A stretch of DNA of 64,000 nt from Micromonospora sp. WMMD980 (GTDB lineage Bacteria; Actinomycetota; Actinomycetes; Mycobacteriales; Micromonosporaceae): contig NZ_JARUBE010000003.1 of the NCBI RefSeq assembly GCF_029626035.1, positions 3,472,001-3,536,000 on the forward strand, read 5' to 3'. Position 1 is the first letter of the stretch, and every line of letters starts with the position of its first letter. The position numbers were made by a program, and so were the translations under genes. A model generated the notes under the pieces. The model was given only the letters and a program-made list of their open reading frames with translations. It did not search any database and was not told the origin of the DNA. Of the stretch, positions 41,109 to 50,697 are shown piece by piece.

Positions 41109-44100
41109 GGGCTCCCCCGATTCGGAGCTGCACGGCGGCGACCCGCTGACGGATGCCCGTGGTGATGACGGCCGCGAAGGCGAGCGCGGCGAGCAGCAGG
41201 CCGACGGCGGTCAGCCCGACCGGAGCCCAGGGCACCACGAAGACCGCCTCGGGCACCGGCCGGCCGGCGGCCGGCGTGAGGATCACCAACGGCACCATGG
41301 TCGCCGCGACCAGGGCACCGACGAGCAGCCCGACGCCGACGCCGATCGCGGCCAGGAACGTCTGCTCGGCGAGGTAGGCGCGGCCCAGCAACCGGCTGCC
41401 GGCGCCGAGCGTGTGGAACACGGCGAACTCGGTGAGCCGCCGCCGGGTGGTGGCCCAGACGTCCACCGCCAGGCCGACCAGCGCGAGCAGCACGGAGCCG
41501 AGCGCGGCGGCGAGCAGCCCGGTGCGGGCCCCCCGCCAGTACGGGTTCCGGGCGGCCTCCTCGGCCACCCGCTGCCGGTCGTGCAGGACGGTGCCGGCCA
41601 GCGTGGACAGCGTCCGCGCCGCGACGTTGTGCCCGCCGGGGGTGGTCCGCAGCCACCACTCGGCCAGCGGCCGGACGCCGCCGCGTCGCTGGAGCACCTG
41701 GTTCGCGGCGGCGGGCAGGTCGACGAGCACGCCGTCGCCCTCGGTGCCGGGGACCGCGGCGACCCGCCCGACCATCTTCACCTCCAGCGTCACCTCGGCC
41801 AGCGTCAGCGTGAAGGTGTCGCCGGTGCCGACGCTCAGCGCGGCCGCCACCCCCGGCGTGACGAGCACCGGCACCGGCGGGGCGTCGCCGCGCGGCACCA
41901 CGGCGAACCGGGACGGTGGCGTGCTCACGTACTGGAGGAGACCCTCCGGCACGTCGAACGTCCGCACCACGTCCACCCCGGACGGGGTGACCCGCGCGGC
42001 GCCGCGCGGGCCGTCCGCCGGGTCGACCACCCGCCAGGCGCCGTCGACCGGCAGCGGCAACGCGGCACCATCGGCGTCGCTGAGTCGCAGGCCGTCCAGG
42101 ACCAGCCGGTAGGCGGAGCCGACGACGTCGCCGCCGTCGGCCTCGAAGCCGGCCAGCCGCAGCGGCGCCCCGCCGCTGTCGGGCAGCGCGACGGAGAAGC
42201 GCACCGGGCGGCCGTCGCCGCCGGCCTCGGCCAGCCGGAGCCGCCAGACGGCGCCGGCGTCGGTGGTGAACAACGCGCTCACGGTCACCCTCGGCGGCGT
42301 GTAATCGGTGTCGACCGGGGTGCGCACGGTGCCGGCCAGTGTCCGCGCCCCGCTCGGCAGGATTCCCCCGGCGGGTGTGCCCCGCGCGCCGACCATCCGG
42401 TCCAGCAGGCCGGCGGTGGACGTCCCGCCGTCGGCGTCGTCGAGTCTGATCATGCCGCGCGCGCCCGCGGCGTCCAGCGCGACCGCGGTGGCCGGGCGCG
42501 ACTCCCGACCCAGGCGCAGCTCGTCGCGCCAGGCCGGCAGCACCCGCTCCAGCCCGGGGGCGGCGGCCAGCGCGCTCGCCCGGCCGTCGGGGGCGGCGCC
42601 GTCGCGCTCGGTCAACCGCAGGTCGGTGCCGACCGTGTGCCGGGCCTGGTCGCGTTGAGAGTGCTCCCAGGAGGCCACCAGCGACCAGGCCAGCGTGCTG
42701 CCGCCGACGGCGAGCGCGAGCAGCAGCACCGGGCCGGCGTGCGGGCGACGGCCGGCCTGCCACATGCCGAACATGGTGGCGTTCCACGGCCGCCGGTCGA
42801 CGAAGCGTTCCGCGAGCCGGGTGGCCGGCGGTAGCAGCCGCAACGCGATCACGGCGCCGGCCAGCACGCCGATGGTGGGCGCGGCGGCCAGCAGCGGGTC
42901 GATGCCGAGGCTGCCGTTCGCGCCGGACAGCGGTGAGGAATATTGCCGCAGCTGGGTCCAGGCGAGCACGGCCAGCGCCACCAGGGCCAGGTCGACGCTG
43001 GCGCGTTGCACCGTCGCGCCGCGGGTCGGGCGGGAGCGGGCCGCCATGTCCGCGACGTAGGTGCCGGACCGGCGCAGGGCCGGCAACACCATGGCGAGCA
43101 GGCAGCCGACCGCCGCGCCGGCCGCGACCAGCCAGACCCGGGCCATGCCGCCGTCGGTCAGCCCGAGGTCCGCGCCGAGATGGCGGACCGCCGGCCCGGT
43201 CAGCGCCGGGGCCAGCAGCACGGCCGGTGCCACCACGAGCGTCGCCTCGCGTACGGCGAGCCCGGCGAGCTGCACACGGGCGGCGCCCCGGGCGCGCAGT
43301 AGCGCGGTCTGCGCCCGCCGGTCCTCGTTGAGCAACGCGGCGACCAGCACCAGCGCGTACCCGCCGAGCACGACGATCAGCAGCAGCGGGGTCAGCAGGG
43401 CCGAGCGGCCCACCAGGTCGGCGCGGCCGAGCCGGTCGGCGAGCCGGTCCAGGTGGCTGACCTGCTGCGCCGAGGAGTCCAGGCCGGTCGCCTCGGGCAG
43501 CCGGCCGGTGACGTCGGCCAGCGCGGCGGTGACGCCGGGCAGCCGGGCCGGCTCGACGCCGACCAGGTCCGGAGCGGCCAGCCAGGCCGCCGAGACGGAC
43601 CCCGGGAAGGTACGCGCGAAGTCCGCCGGGTCCAGCGCGAACGGCCCGTACGACGTGCTCGCCGCGTCGCCCTGGCCGCCGCCAACGCCCGGCGCGAGCC
43701 GCCAGTACGCGTCGGAGGCGTCCCGGGGCCGCCAGGTGCCGGCGATCGTCACCTCGCTGCCGCGCTCCGCGGCCCGGTCGAACAGCGGCACCCGCTCGCC
43801 GACCTTGAGGCCGAGCCGCGCGGCGACCTTCTCCGGCACGGTGACCTGCAACGGGTCGGCGCCGGCCGCCGGCCACGTCCCGGCGGTCAGCTCGGCGCGC
43901 GCCGGCAGGTCGTCCAGGGTGCCCAGGTTGGCGAAGATCGGGTCGTCGTCGGTGCGGACGGCGCCCACGTCGCCGGTCAGCTCCCGCCCGGTGCCGTAGC
44001 GGGCGGCGGTCACGGTCACCGGCGCGCCACCCAGCCCGCCGGCGAACTGCGCCCGGACCGCCCGGTCCCGCTCGGCGAACGCCGTCGCGTCGGCGCCTCC

Positions 44101-44289
44101 GGAACCGCTGACCAGCAGGCTGCGCTCCTCCGGAGGGGCGGCGTCGAGCACCGCGCGGGCGCCCGCCTCGACCGCCCGCCGGTTGTAGTCGGAGAGCCCG
44201 GTGACCAGCCCGACCGCGACGAGCGCGGCGACCGCGGCGGCGAGCAGCAGCCCACGGGCCTCGACCGCCCGCCTCCAGACCAGCGTCAT
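41104..44289 (-). CDS. FtsX-like ABC permease, very large form
   Basis: This 1061-residue protein has an N-terminal membrane anchor (GLLLAAAVAALVAVGLVTGLS), long extracellular beta-rich segments, a middle helix group (LLTPLLLIVVLGGYALVLVA) and a C-terminal group (LLAAALGSVLLALVGLAVDVW, GVGVGLLVGALVAATMVPLVIL). The start MTLVWRRAVEARG at 44289 has a GAGGA site; the extra upstream frame has no support. It is the first gene of the four-gene exporter operon, followed by the 59-bp repeats and the second permease. The big extracellular domains suggest capture of substrate outside the membrane. Confidence 0.86.
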   Translation of the reverse strand: MTLVWRRAVEARGLLLAAAVAALVAVGLVTGLSDYNRRAVEAGARAVLDAAPPEERSLLVSGSGGADATAFAERDRAVRAQFAGGLGGAPVTVTAARYGTGRELTGDVGAVRTDDDPIFANLGTLDDLPARAELTAGTWPAAGADPLQVTVPEKVAARLGLKVGERVPLFDRAAERGSEVTIAGTWRPRDASDAYWRLAPGVGGGQGDAASTSYGPFALDPADFARTFPGSVSAAWLAAPDLVGVEPARLPGVTAALADVTGRLPEATGLDSSAQQVSHLDRLADRLGRADLVGRSALLTPLLLIVVLGGYALVLVAALLNEDRRAQTALLRARGAARVQLAGLAVREATLVVAPAVLLAPALTGPAVRHLGADLGLTDGGMARVWLVAAGAAVGCLLAMVLPALRRSGTYVADMAARSRPTRGATVQRASVDLALVALAVLAWTQLRQYSSPLSGANGSLGIDPLLAAAPTIGVLAGAVIALRLLPPATRLAERFVDRRPWNATMFGMWQAGRRPHAGPVLLLALAVGGSTLAWSLVASWEHSQRDQARHTVGTDLRLTERDGAAPDGRASALAAAPGLERVLPAWRDELRLGRESRPATAVALDAAGARGMIRLDDADGGTSTAGLLDRMVGARGTPAGGILPSGARTLAGTVRTPVDTDYTPPRVTVSALFTTDAGAVWRLRLAEAGGDGRPVRFSVALPDSGGAPLRLAGFEADGGDVVGSAYRLVLDGLRLSDADGAALPLPVDGAWRVVDPADGPRGAARVTPSGVDVVRTFDVPEGLLQYVSTPPSRFAVVPRGDAPPVPVLVTPGVAAALSVGTGDTFTLTLAEVTLEVKMVGRVAAVPGTEGDGVLVDLPAAANQVLQRRGGVRPLAEWWLRTTPGGHNVAARTLSTLAGTVLHDRQRVAEEAARNPYWRGARTGLLAAALGSVLLALVGLAVDVWATTRRRLTEFAVFHTLGAGSRLLGRAYLAEQTFLAAIGVGVGLLVGALVAATMVPLVILTPAAGRPVPEAVFVVPWAPVGLTAVGLLLAALAFAAVITTGIRQRVAAVQLRIGGAL

Positions 44290-44391
44290 CCGACATCCTC
44301 TCCTGGCCCGGGTGAGCCGACGACCAGGAAGACCCACCAGGCCCGAGAAAAGGTTCGCGCCCGTTACATGATCGTTATCCGTCGGACAGGC

Positions 44392-44419
44392 GACCGCCCC
44401 GGCCGGGGCCGGGGCGGTC
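44392..44419 (-). terminator. Hairpin terminator after the secreted peptidoglycan-binding-like gene
   Basis: GACCGCCCCGGCC and its complement lie almost back to back, 20 bases after the stop codon of the minus-strand gene. Confidence 0.65.
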
Positions 44420-44438
44420 GGTGGGCGGGCGGGCGGGC

Positions 44439-44897
44439 TCAGTGGTTGTTGTTCAGCCAGATGCAGGAGTTGTCGCTGCCGGTCCACCGCCAGCAGAGGT
44501 GGTCGCGGGCCTGCGGGCCGTACTCGCCGTCGGCGGAGATGCCCAGGTCGGACTGGACGCTGCGCAGCGCGCTCTGGGTGTAACCGCCGAAGTCGTTGTC
44601 GACCCCGTTCGGGCCGAGGTATCGGCCGTAGATGCCCTGCAACGTCCGCTGCAGCTCACCGACGCCGGAGCTGTGGTCGCCACGGATCAGCAGGCAGTTG
44701 AAGTTGATGGTGCTGCTGACGTACGCCGGGATCCAGGCCGTGGCGCCCCGGGCGCCGGACCAGGTCGAGGTGTAGACGCCCGCGCCGTTGCAGTGCGGCA
44801 GGGCGGCCTGGGCGGGAGCGGAGACGGCGACCGCGCCGCCCGCGGTCGTGACGGTGAGCGCGGCGGCGAGGCCGAGGCGGACGAGACGTCGGAGCAT
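44439..44897 (-). CDS. Secreted peptidoglycan-binding-like protein
   Basis: This 152-residue protein has a signal peptide (1-31, ending in an APAQA cleavage site) and a compact domain with VGELQRTLQGIYGRYL, FGGYTQSALRSVQSDLG and DGEYGPQARDHL, the helix pattern of the peptidoglycan-binding domain 1 fold, framed by cysteines (HCNGAGVY, NCLLIRG, LCWRW, SCIWLNNN) that probably form disulfides outside the cell. It is likely exported and binds the cell wall. It stands alone between two operons. Confidence 0.8.
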   Translation of the reverse strand: MLRRLVRLGLAAALTVTTAGGAVAVSAPAQAALPHCNGAGVYTSTWSGARGATAWIPAYVSSTINFNCLLIRGDHSSGVGELQRTLQGIYGRYLGPNGVDNDFGGYTQSALRSVQSDLGISADGEYGPQARDHLCWRWTGSDNSCIWLNNNH

Positions 44898-45027
44898 GGG
44901 AAACCCCCTGGTCGAGGTGAGGGTCGCGCGTGCGACGCTGCGGCGCGCGGCTTGTCACCCAATGGTTTCGTCCGCCGGTGGGAGCGGACAGGAGCCGGAC
45001 CGGAGATTGACCGGCACTTCCCGCCGT

Positions 45028-47266
45028 TCAGCGCAGCGTGGCGAGCTTCGCGTCGATCCCGTCGGTGTCGGCCGCCTCGAGCGAGGCGTGGATGTCCCGC
45101 GCCTGCCGCCACACCCGGCGGGCCGACGCGACGTCGCCGGCGGCCAGGTGCGCCTCGCCGAGGCTCACCAGGGCGTCCGCCTCCAACCGCCGGTGACCGA
45201 TCTCGCGGCGCAGCCGGACCGCGTGCTCGTAGCAGCCGACCGCCGCGTCGAACGCGTCGAGCTGGAGGTGGGTGTGCCCGAGACTGGTCCAGGTGATGGC
45301 CTGGCCCAGCACGTTGTCGACGGACGTGAACAGCGCCAGGGCCTGCTCGCAGCTCTCGATCGCGGCGTGGTGGTCACCCAGTTGGGCGTGGGACCAGCCG
45401 ACCGCGTTGAGCGCGAACGCCTGACCGGTGACGTGCCCGGCCAGGCGGTGCAGGCGCAGCGCCTCCCGGGCGTGGGCGAGCGCCGGCCCGGGCTGGCCGG
45501 CGCGGTCGCTGATCCAACCCAGGTTCAGCTCGACCCGGGCCTGCCCGGCGAGGTCACCCGTCCGCCGGTATCTCTCGTAGGCCAGTTCCAGGTGGCGTCG
45601 CGCGTCGTCGGGGCGGTCCAGCGAGATGCCGGCGAAGCCGAGCACCCCGTGGGCGTACGCCTCGAGCCGGTCGTCGGCCAGCCGGACGGCCGCCGACAAC
45701 GCCGCCCGCAGGCTGCTGGTCCAGTCCTCCCAGTAGCCGCGCTGGTTGAGGAACGTGGTGACGGCCCAGGCGAGGTGGGCTGCGTGCCGGTCGAAGCCGT
45801 GGCCGCCGGCCAGTTCCAGGGCCGAGAGCAGCACCTGACGCTCCTCGGTGAACCACCGCACCGCCTGGTCCCGGTCGCCCAGGGGCACCGGCACGGCCCC
45901 GGCCCCCGGCGGGTCGATCGGCAGCCGGTCCCGCTGCGGATAGACCAGTTCGTCGGCCGCGTACGCGACCGACAGGTAGTGGTCGAGCAGGCGGGCCCGG
46001 GCGGCGTGCCGGTCCGCCTCGCCGTCCTCGGCCGCCGTCAGCTCCGCGGCGTACGCCCGGAGCAGGTCGTGACAGGTGAAGCGCCCGGGGCGATCCTCGC
46101 TGAGCAGGTGGGCCCGGGTCAGCTCGGCCAGCGGTCGGCGGGCCTGCGCGGGGGTGATCCCGGCGAGGCTGGCCGCGGCCGGAAGCGCCAGGTCGGGGCC
46201 CGGATGAACGCTCAGCAGCCGGAACAGCCGGGCGGTCCCCCGCGTCCAGGGTCCGGTACGACCAGGACATCACCCGCCGCAGGTCGGTGACGGGTTCGCC
46301 ACCGTCGAAGGCGTCCAGCCGGCCGGCGGCCGGTCGTAGTTCCGCCGCCAGCTCCGCCAGGCCGAAACCGGTGTTGATGGCGGCCCGGGCGGCCACCACG
46401 GACAGCGCCAGGGGCAGCCCGGCGGACGCCCGGACGATCGCGTCGACGGCCGCGGGCTCGGCGCTCACCCGGCGGGTACCGAGGCGACGACTGAGCAGCT
46501 CGCGGGACTCGGCCGCCGACATGACGTCCAGGGTCACCGGTCGCGCGCCGTTCACGCTGACCAGACCCAGGAACTGGGCCCGCCCGGTGACGAGGACGAA
46601 GCAGCCCGGCGCCCCCGGCAGCAGCGGGCGTACCTGGTCGGCGTCGCGGGCGTTGTCCAACACGACCAGCACCCGCCGGCCGCCGAGCCGGCTGCGGTAA
46701 CGGGCGACCTGTTCCTCGATGCCTGCGGGCGGACGATCGCCGGGCCCCGCGAGGGCGTTGAGGAACCCGGCGAGCGCGGTGCTCGGGCCGACCGGGGCGC
46801 CCACCGGGTCGAAGCCGCGCAGGTCGACGTAGAGCTGGCCGTCGGGGAAGTGCGGGGCGACGCGGTGCGCCCAGTGCACGGCGAGCGTGGTCTTGCCCAC
46901 CCCGGCGGTGCCGGAGACGACCGCCAGGCCCATCGCGGTCGGTTGGTCCGCCGCCCGGGTCAGGATCTCGTCGAGGCGGGCCAGCGCGCCGTCCCGGCCG
47001 ACGAAGCCGAAGCCGTCCGCGGGCAGTTGCGCGGGGACGCCGTGCGCGTCGGACGACGGCGACGCCCCCGCGAGGAACCGCTCCCGTGCCGGCCCGTGCA
47101 GCGCGAAGGCGTCGGCCAGCAGCAGCATCGTCGCGGGTCGCGGTCGCGCGATCCGGCCCGCTTCCAGGTCCCGGACGTGCCGGACGGACAGCCCCGCCCG
47201 CTCGGCCGGGGCTTCCTGCGTCAGCGCGCCGCGCCGGCGAAGCTCCCGTACGGCTTCTCCGAACAC
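45028..47266 (-). pseudogene. AfsR-like XRE/NB-ARC/TPR regulator with a one-base frameshift
   Basis: The first frame, from GTG 47266, gives an XRE helix-turn-helix (about 1-70), an NB-ARC ATPase with P-loop SGTAGVGKTT (about 119-128) and the GLPLALSV motif, up to VMSWSYRTLD. There it breaks at a CCCCC run at 46237-46241. Removing one base restores the expected continuation (GTARLFRLLSVHPGPDL, then FTCHDLLRAYAAEL), open without stops through several TPR repeats to 45028. The intact protein would have 745 residues. Such regulators control secondary metabolism or stress genes. Because the homopolymer is the only lesion, it may be a true null allele, a slippage switch or a sequencing error. Confidence 0.85.
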
Positions 47267-47335
47267 GCGGAAGACGCTATCGACGGCGGTCGGTGCGGGC
47301 AGTCGGGCATGCGACGCACGGGCCGGCCCGACCGG

Positions 47336-48367
47336 TCAGGCGTCGCGCGGACGGTCGCGGTCCTTGGAGGGCTGGACGCGTTTCGGCTCGCCCGGCATCT
47401 TCGGGTATTCCGGCGGGTAGGGCAGGTCGCCGAGCCCGTCGGCCGCGTCGCGCTCGGCCCACTCCAGCAGCGGGGTGATGTCCCACGGCGCGTCGTCGAT
47501 GCCGGCGTGCGGGTCGCCGCGCTCGGCGAGCCGGGCCGGCACCGTGCCCAGGTGGAAGTCGTCCGGGTCGACGTCGGTCAGCTCGGCCCAGTCGACCGGG
47601 GTGGAGACGGTGGCGCGGGCGTTGGCCCGCAGCGAGTAGGCGCAGGCGATGGTGCGGTCCCGCGCGGTCTGGTTGAAGTCGACGAAGACCCGGCGGCCCC
47701 GTTCCTCCTTCCACCAGGCGGTGGTGACCAGCTCGGGGCGGCGTCGTTCCAGCTCCCGGGCCAACGCGATGGTGGCGCGGCGCACCTCGACGAACGTCCA
47801 GCGCGGCTGGATGCGCAGGTAGACGTGCACGCCCCGGCCGCCGGAGGTCTTCGGCCAGCCCGGCACACCCAGCTCGTCGAGCAGCGCGCGCAGCTCGCCG
47901 GCGGCGGTCACCGCGTCGGCGAAGCCGGTGCCGGGCTGCGGGTCGAGGTCGACGCGCAGCTCGTCCGGGCGGTCGGTGTCGGCGGCGCGCACCGGCCACG
48001 GGTGGAGGACCACGGTGCCCATCTGCGCCGCCCAGGCCACGTGCGCCAGGTCGGCCGGGCAGAGCTCGTCGGCCTTGCGGCCGCTGGGAAAGCTGATCTC
48101 CGCGGTGCGGATCCACGGGGGTACGCCGCGGGTCGGCACCCGTTTGGAGAAGAACATCTCCCCCTCGATGCCCTCGGGGAAGCGTTGCAGGGTGGTGGGC
48201 CGGTCGCGGAGTGCGCGCATGATGCCCTCGCCCACGGCGAGGTAGTAGTGGAAGACGTCTGCCTTGGTGAAGCCGCGCTGCGGGAAGATCACCCGGTCGG
48301 GGCTGCTGAGCCGCACGGCCCGCCCGCCGACCTCGATCTCCTCGACGGCGCTTCTGCTGCCCGCCAT
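47336..48367 (-). CDS. LigD-type polymerase/primase domain protein
   Basis: This 343-residue stand-alone PolDom has the archaeo-eukaryotic primase fold of LigD: SSPDRVIFPQRGFTKADVFHYY, FFSKRVP, the catalytic aspartates in LRVDLDPQPGTGF, TSGGRGVHVYLRI, and the FVDFNQTARDRTIACAYSLR motif. It adds nucleotides to broken ends in non-homologous end joining. The ligase is a separate gene at 33201, and no Ku gene is in the window. The C-terminus is a basic tail. It is divergent from msrB. Confidence 0.9.
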   Translation of the reverse strand: MAGSRSAVEEIEVGGRAVRLSSPDRVIFPQRGFTKADVFHYYLAVGEGIMRALRDRPTTLQRFPEGIEGEMFFSKRVPTRGVPPWIRTAEISFPSGRKADELCPADLAHVAWAAQMGTVVLHPWPVRAADTDRPDELRVDLDPQPGTGFADAVTAAGELRALLDELGVPGWPKTSGGRGVHVYLRIQPRWTFVEVRRATIALARELERRRPELVTTAWWKEERGRRVFVDFNQTARDRTIACAYSLRANARATVSTPVDWAELTDVDPDDFHLGTVPARLAERGDPHAGIDDAPWDITPLLEWAERDAADGLGDLPYPPEYPKMPGEPKRVQPSKDRDRPRDA

Positions 48368-48402
48368 CAGGCGACCATATGCGATGGCACCGACAGCCGA
48401 CG

Positions 48403-48408
48403 TACCGT
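48403..48408 (+). promoter_or_regulatory. -10 element of msrB
   Basis: TACCGT ends 6 nt before GTG 48415 and fixes the start of the gene. Confidence 0.55.
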
Positions 48409-48414
48409 TGGGGG

Positions 48415-48825
48415 GTGAGTCTTTCCGACAGCGAACTGCCCCGCACCGAGGACGAGTGGCGGGTCCGGCTGAGCCCGGAGGAGTTCCGGGTGCTGCGTCA
48501 GGCCGGCACCGAGGCGCCCTGGACCGGCGAGTACGTCGACACCAAGACCCCCGGCGTCTACCACTGCCGGGCCTGCGGGTTGGAGCTGTTCCGCAGCGAC
48601 GACAAGTTCGACTCGCACTGCGGCTGGCCGAGCTTCGACGACGCCATTCCCGGCGCGGTCAAGGAGATCCCCGACAACACGCTCGGCATGCGGCGGGTGG
48701 AGATCCGCTGCGCCCGCTGCGACAGCCACCTCGGGCACGTCTTCGAGGGTGAGGGGTTCACCCCGAAGGACACCCGGCACTGCGTCAACTCGATCTCGGT
48801 GCGGCTGGAGCCGAGCGGCGGCTGA
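48415..48825 (+). CDS. msrB: Peptide-methionine (R)-S-oxide reductase MsrB
   Basis: This 136-residue enzyme reduces methionine-R-sulfoxide in oxidised proteins. It has the two zinc-binding CxxC pairs (CRACG and CARCD), SHCGWPSFDDAIPGAV, and the catalytic cysteine in RHCVNSISV near the C-terminus. Length and motifs fit a complete cytoplasmic MsrB. The GTG at 48415 is favoured over the frame's earlier ATG because of the -10 hexamer 6 nt upstream. Confidence 0.95.
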   Translation: MSLSDSELPRTEDEWRVRLSPEEFRVLRQAGTEAPWTGEYVDTKTPGVYHCRACGLELFRSDDKFDSHCGWPSFDDAIPGAVKEIPDNTLGMRRVEIRCARCDSHLGHVFEGEGFTPKDTRHCVNSISVRLEPSGG

Positions 48826-48995
48826 CCCGTCGGGCTCGTCACCGGCCCGCTGGTCTGCGTCGCCCTGGAGTGCTGGGCGGTCGCGACACGCCGGGGCGAC
48901 TCGCCGTCTGACCGGGGTCAGGTTCACCGGTTCCGGTTGCCTCCGCAGGTCCACTGCCCGACCCTGGAGACAGGTCCGTTTTCGGGGGGTTTGAC

Positions 48996-49256
48996 ATGGC
49001 CAGCTGTGAGGTCTGCGGCAACGACTACTGGATGGCGTTCGAGGTGCGCACGGTCGACGGGGCCCGGCACACGTTCGACTGCTTCGAGTGCGCGGTGCAC
49101 AAGATGGCGCCGATCTGCGAACACTGCCAGATCAAGATCGTCGGGCACGGTGTGGAGGTCTCCGGCCGCTTCTTCTGCTGCGCCCACTGCGCTCGGGCGG
49201 TCGAGGGCGACCAGGGCGCCGAGATCCGCGACGCGGTCGGCGCCCGCCCCGCCTGA
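48996..49256 (+). CDS. Cys-rich zinc-ribbon-like protein
   Basis: This 86-residue protein has paired cysteines at 4/7, 29/32, 41/44 and 61-62/65 with nearby histidines (HTFDCFECAVHKMAPICEHC), consistent with two zinc sites in a RING- or ribbon-like fold. It starts at an ATG with a GGGGGG purine run 7 nt upstream. No enzyme motif is present; the partner is unknown. Confidence 0.75.
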   Translation: MASCEVCGNDYWMAFEVRTVDGARHTFDCFECAVHKMAPICEHCQIKIVGHGVEVSGRFFCCAHCARAVEGDQGAEIRDAVGARPA

Positions 49257-49315
49257 GCCGCGCCGCTCCGCGGACATGGCGGTTTCCGCCGACTTGATCC
49301 ACGCCACTCCGCCGA

Positions 49316-49335
49316 GGTGGTGGCATCCCACCACC
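49316..49335 (+). terminator. Short perfect hairpin
   Basis: GGTGGTGG-CATC-CCACCACC lies 60 bases after the Cys-rich protein gene and is a plausible terminator. Confidence 0.5.
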
Positions 49336-49408
49336 TTCGATGCAGCCATCTCGGCGAGCCGGTGTGGAGCAAGAGCGGCCGGGGCCGCCTCCGAAGTCGA
49401 TCTACGGC

Positions 49409-49414
49409 TACCAT
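49409..49414 (+). promoter_or_regulatory. -10 element of the lipoprotein gene
   Basis: TACCAT ends 6 nt before GTG 49421. Confidence 0.5.
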
Positions 49415-49420
49415 CCCCCG

Positions 49421-50089
49421 GTGACCCGACGGCCGATCGTTGCGGCGACCCTGCTCCTCGCGCTCGGCGGCTGCGCGCCGACGCCCGACCCGGACGGGCC
49501 GCCGGTGACCGCCGCGCCGGCCCTGGTCGCGCCCGCGCCCACCGACGGCGGGGCCGCCGTCGCGCTGCGGGACCGGCATGCCGCCACCGGCAGCCTCGCC
49601 GGCCTGGCCGAGAAGCCCGAGCACGCCAGCGAGCGGCTCGACTCGGACGGGGTCGCCTGCGGCCGACCACTACCCCTCCTCGACCGGCGGGAGGTCGCCT
49701 CCACCCGCGTCTTCGGGACGCCGAAGGGCACTCCGGCGGAGGGGTTCGTGGAGTTGGCCCAGGAGACCGTGGTCTACCCGGACGACGCCACCGCGGCCGA
49801 CGCCGTACGCCGGATCTTCGATCTGCTGGAAGCCTGCGGGCGCGACGAGGAGGACGGGCAGGTGACCGCCGACCACGTCGCGGCCGCCCTGCCGGCCGGG
49901 GTGGGTGTGCCGGGCCGCGTCGTCGCCGCCACCATGACGCTGCCCGACGGCACCCGGTTCCCGCACCGCTACGCCTGCCTGCACCGGGGTCGGGTGACCC
50001 AGTGCGTGGGGGTCTGGACCCGGTCGGCGGCCGCCACCACGACCTGGTTCGACCGGGCCGCCCTCGCCACCGGAGCCGGCCTGCGCTGA
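49421..50089 (+). CDS. Hypothetical lipoprotein
   Basis: This 222-residue protein has a lipoprotein signal ending LALGGC (Cys18), a Pro/Ala-rich linker, and a globular domain with VVYPDDATAADAVRRIFDLL and a pair of cysteines (EACGRDEED, YACLHRGR, TQCVGVWTR) that may be disulfide-bonded. The layout resembles extracellular sensor domains of the PknH type, but similarity is weak. GTG 49421 is supported by its -10 hexamer and the signal peptide. Function unknown. Confidence 0.75.
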   Translation: MTRRPIVAATLLLALGGCAPTPDPDGPPVTAAPALVAPAPTDGGAAVALRDRHAATGSLAGLAEKPEHASERLDSDGVACGRPLPLLDRREVASTRVFGTPKGTPAEGFVELAQETVVYPDDATAADAVRRIFDLLEACGRDEEDGQVTADHVAAALPAGVGVPGRVVAATMTLPDGTRFPHRYACLHRGRVTQCVGVWTRSAAATTTWFDRAALATGAGLR

Positions 50090-50134
50090 CGGCCCGGCCC
50101 AGGCCCGGGTCGCGGCCCCCCGGCGACCGCCACC

Positions 50135-50140
50135 TAACCT
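50135..50140 (+). promoter_or_regulatory. -10 element of the ElaA-like gene
   Basis: TAACCT ends 6 nt before ATG 50147. Confidence 0.5.
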
Positions 50141-50146
50141 GACGGG

Positions 50147-50587
50147 ATGTCCGTCGAGTCCCACCTGGCAGGCTTCGCCGAGCTGGACACCCGCACGTTC
50201 CACGACCTGCTCCGGCTGCGCGTCGACGTGTTCGTGGTGGAACAGTCCTGCCCGTACCCGGAACTCGACGGCCGGGACGTCGAGCCCGGCACCCGGCACC
50301 TCTGGCTCACCCGGGACGGCGCCGTGGTGGCGTACCTGCGGATCCTGGCCGACCCCGACGGCGTGGCGCGGATCGGCCGGGTGGTGGTGGCGCCGGCGGC
50401 CCGCGGCGCGGGCCTGGCCGGCGCGCTGATGACCGAGGCGCTCGCCGTGGTGGGTGACCGGGCGTGCGTGTTGGAGGCGCAGACACACCTGGTGGGCTTC
50501 TACGCCGGGCACGGCTTCGCGGTCGACGGCCCCGGCTACGTCGAGGACGGCATCCCGCACACGCCGATGCGCCGGAATCCCAACTAA
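50147..50587 (+). CDS. ElaA-like GNAT acetyltransferase
   Basis: This 146-residue protein matches the ElaA branch of GNAT enzymes: LRLRVDVFVVEQSCPYPELDG (about 25-45), HLWLTRDGAVVAYLRIL, IGRVVVAPAARGAGLAGALM with the acetyl-CoA loop, and the closing FYAGHGFAVDGPGYVEDGIPH motif that marks the group. The substrate is unknown. A leaderless start is predicted from the -10 hexamer. Confidence 0.88.
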   Translation: MSVESHLAGFAELDTRTFHDLLRLRVDVFVVEQSCPYPELDGRDVEPGTRHLWLTRDGAVVAYLRILADPDGVARIGRVVVAPAARGAGLAGALMTEALAVVGDRACVLEAQTHLVGFYAGHGFAVDGPGYVEDGIPHTPMRRNPN

Positions 50588-50697
50588 TTGACGTTTATCA
50601 CTTTCTGTGGCAGCGTGCGGACCGAGCCGCCACGCGGGAGAGGGCAACTCCCGACAGTCCGGGCTTCGTGCACCGACACCTCACCCGGAGGCATCAC

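Noticed and set aside
44439..47266. Start of a biosynthetic gene cluster (AfsR-like regulator)
   Set aside because: No synthase, tailoring enzyme or other cluster genes accompany it; the neighbours are repair and housekeeping genes.
50640..50660. CebR operator upstream of the LPMO
   Set aside because: The GGGAG-N7-CTCCC repeat has the wrong spacing and centre for the 14-bp CebR palindrome.
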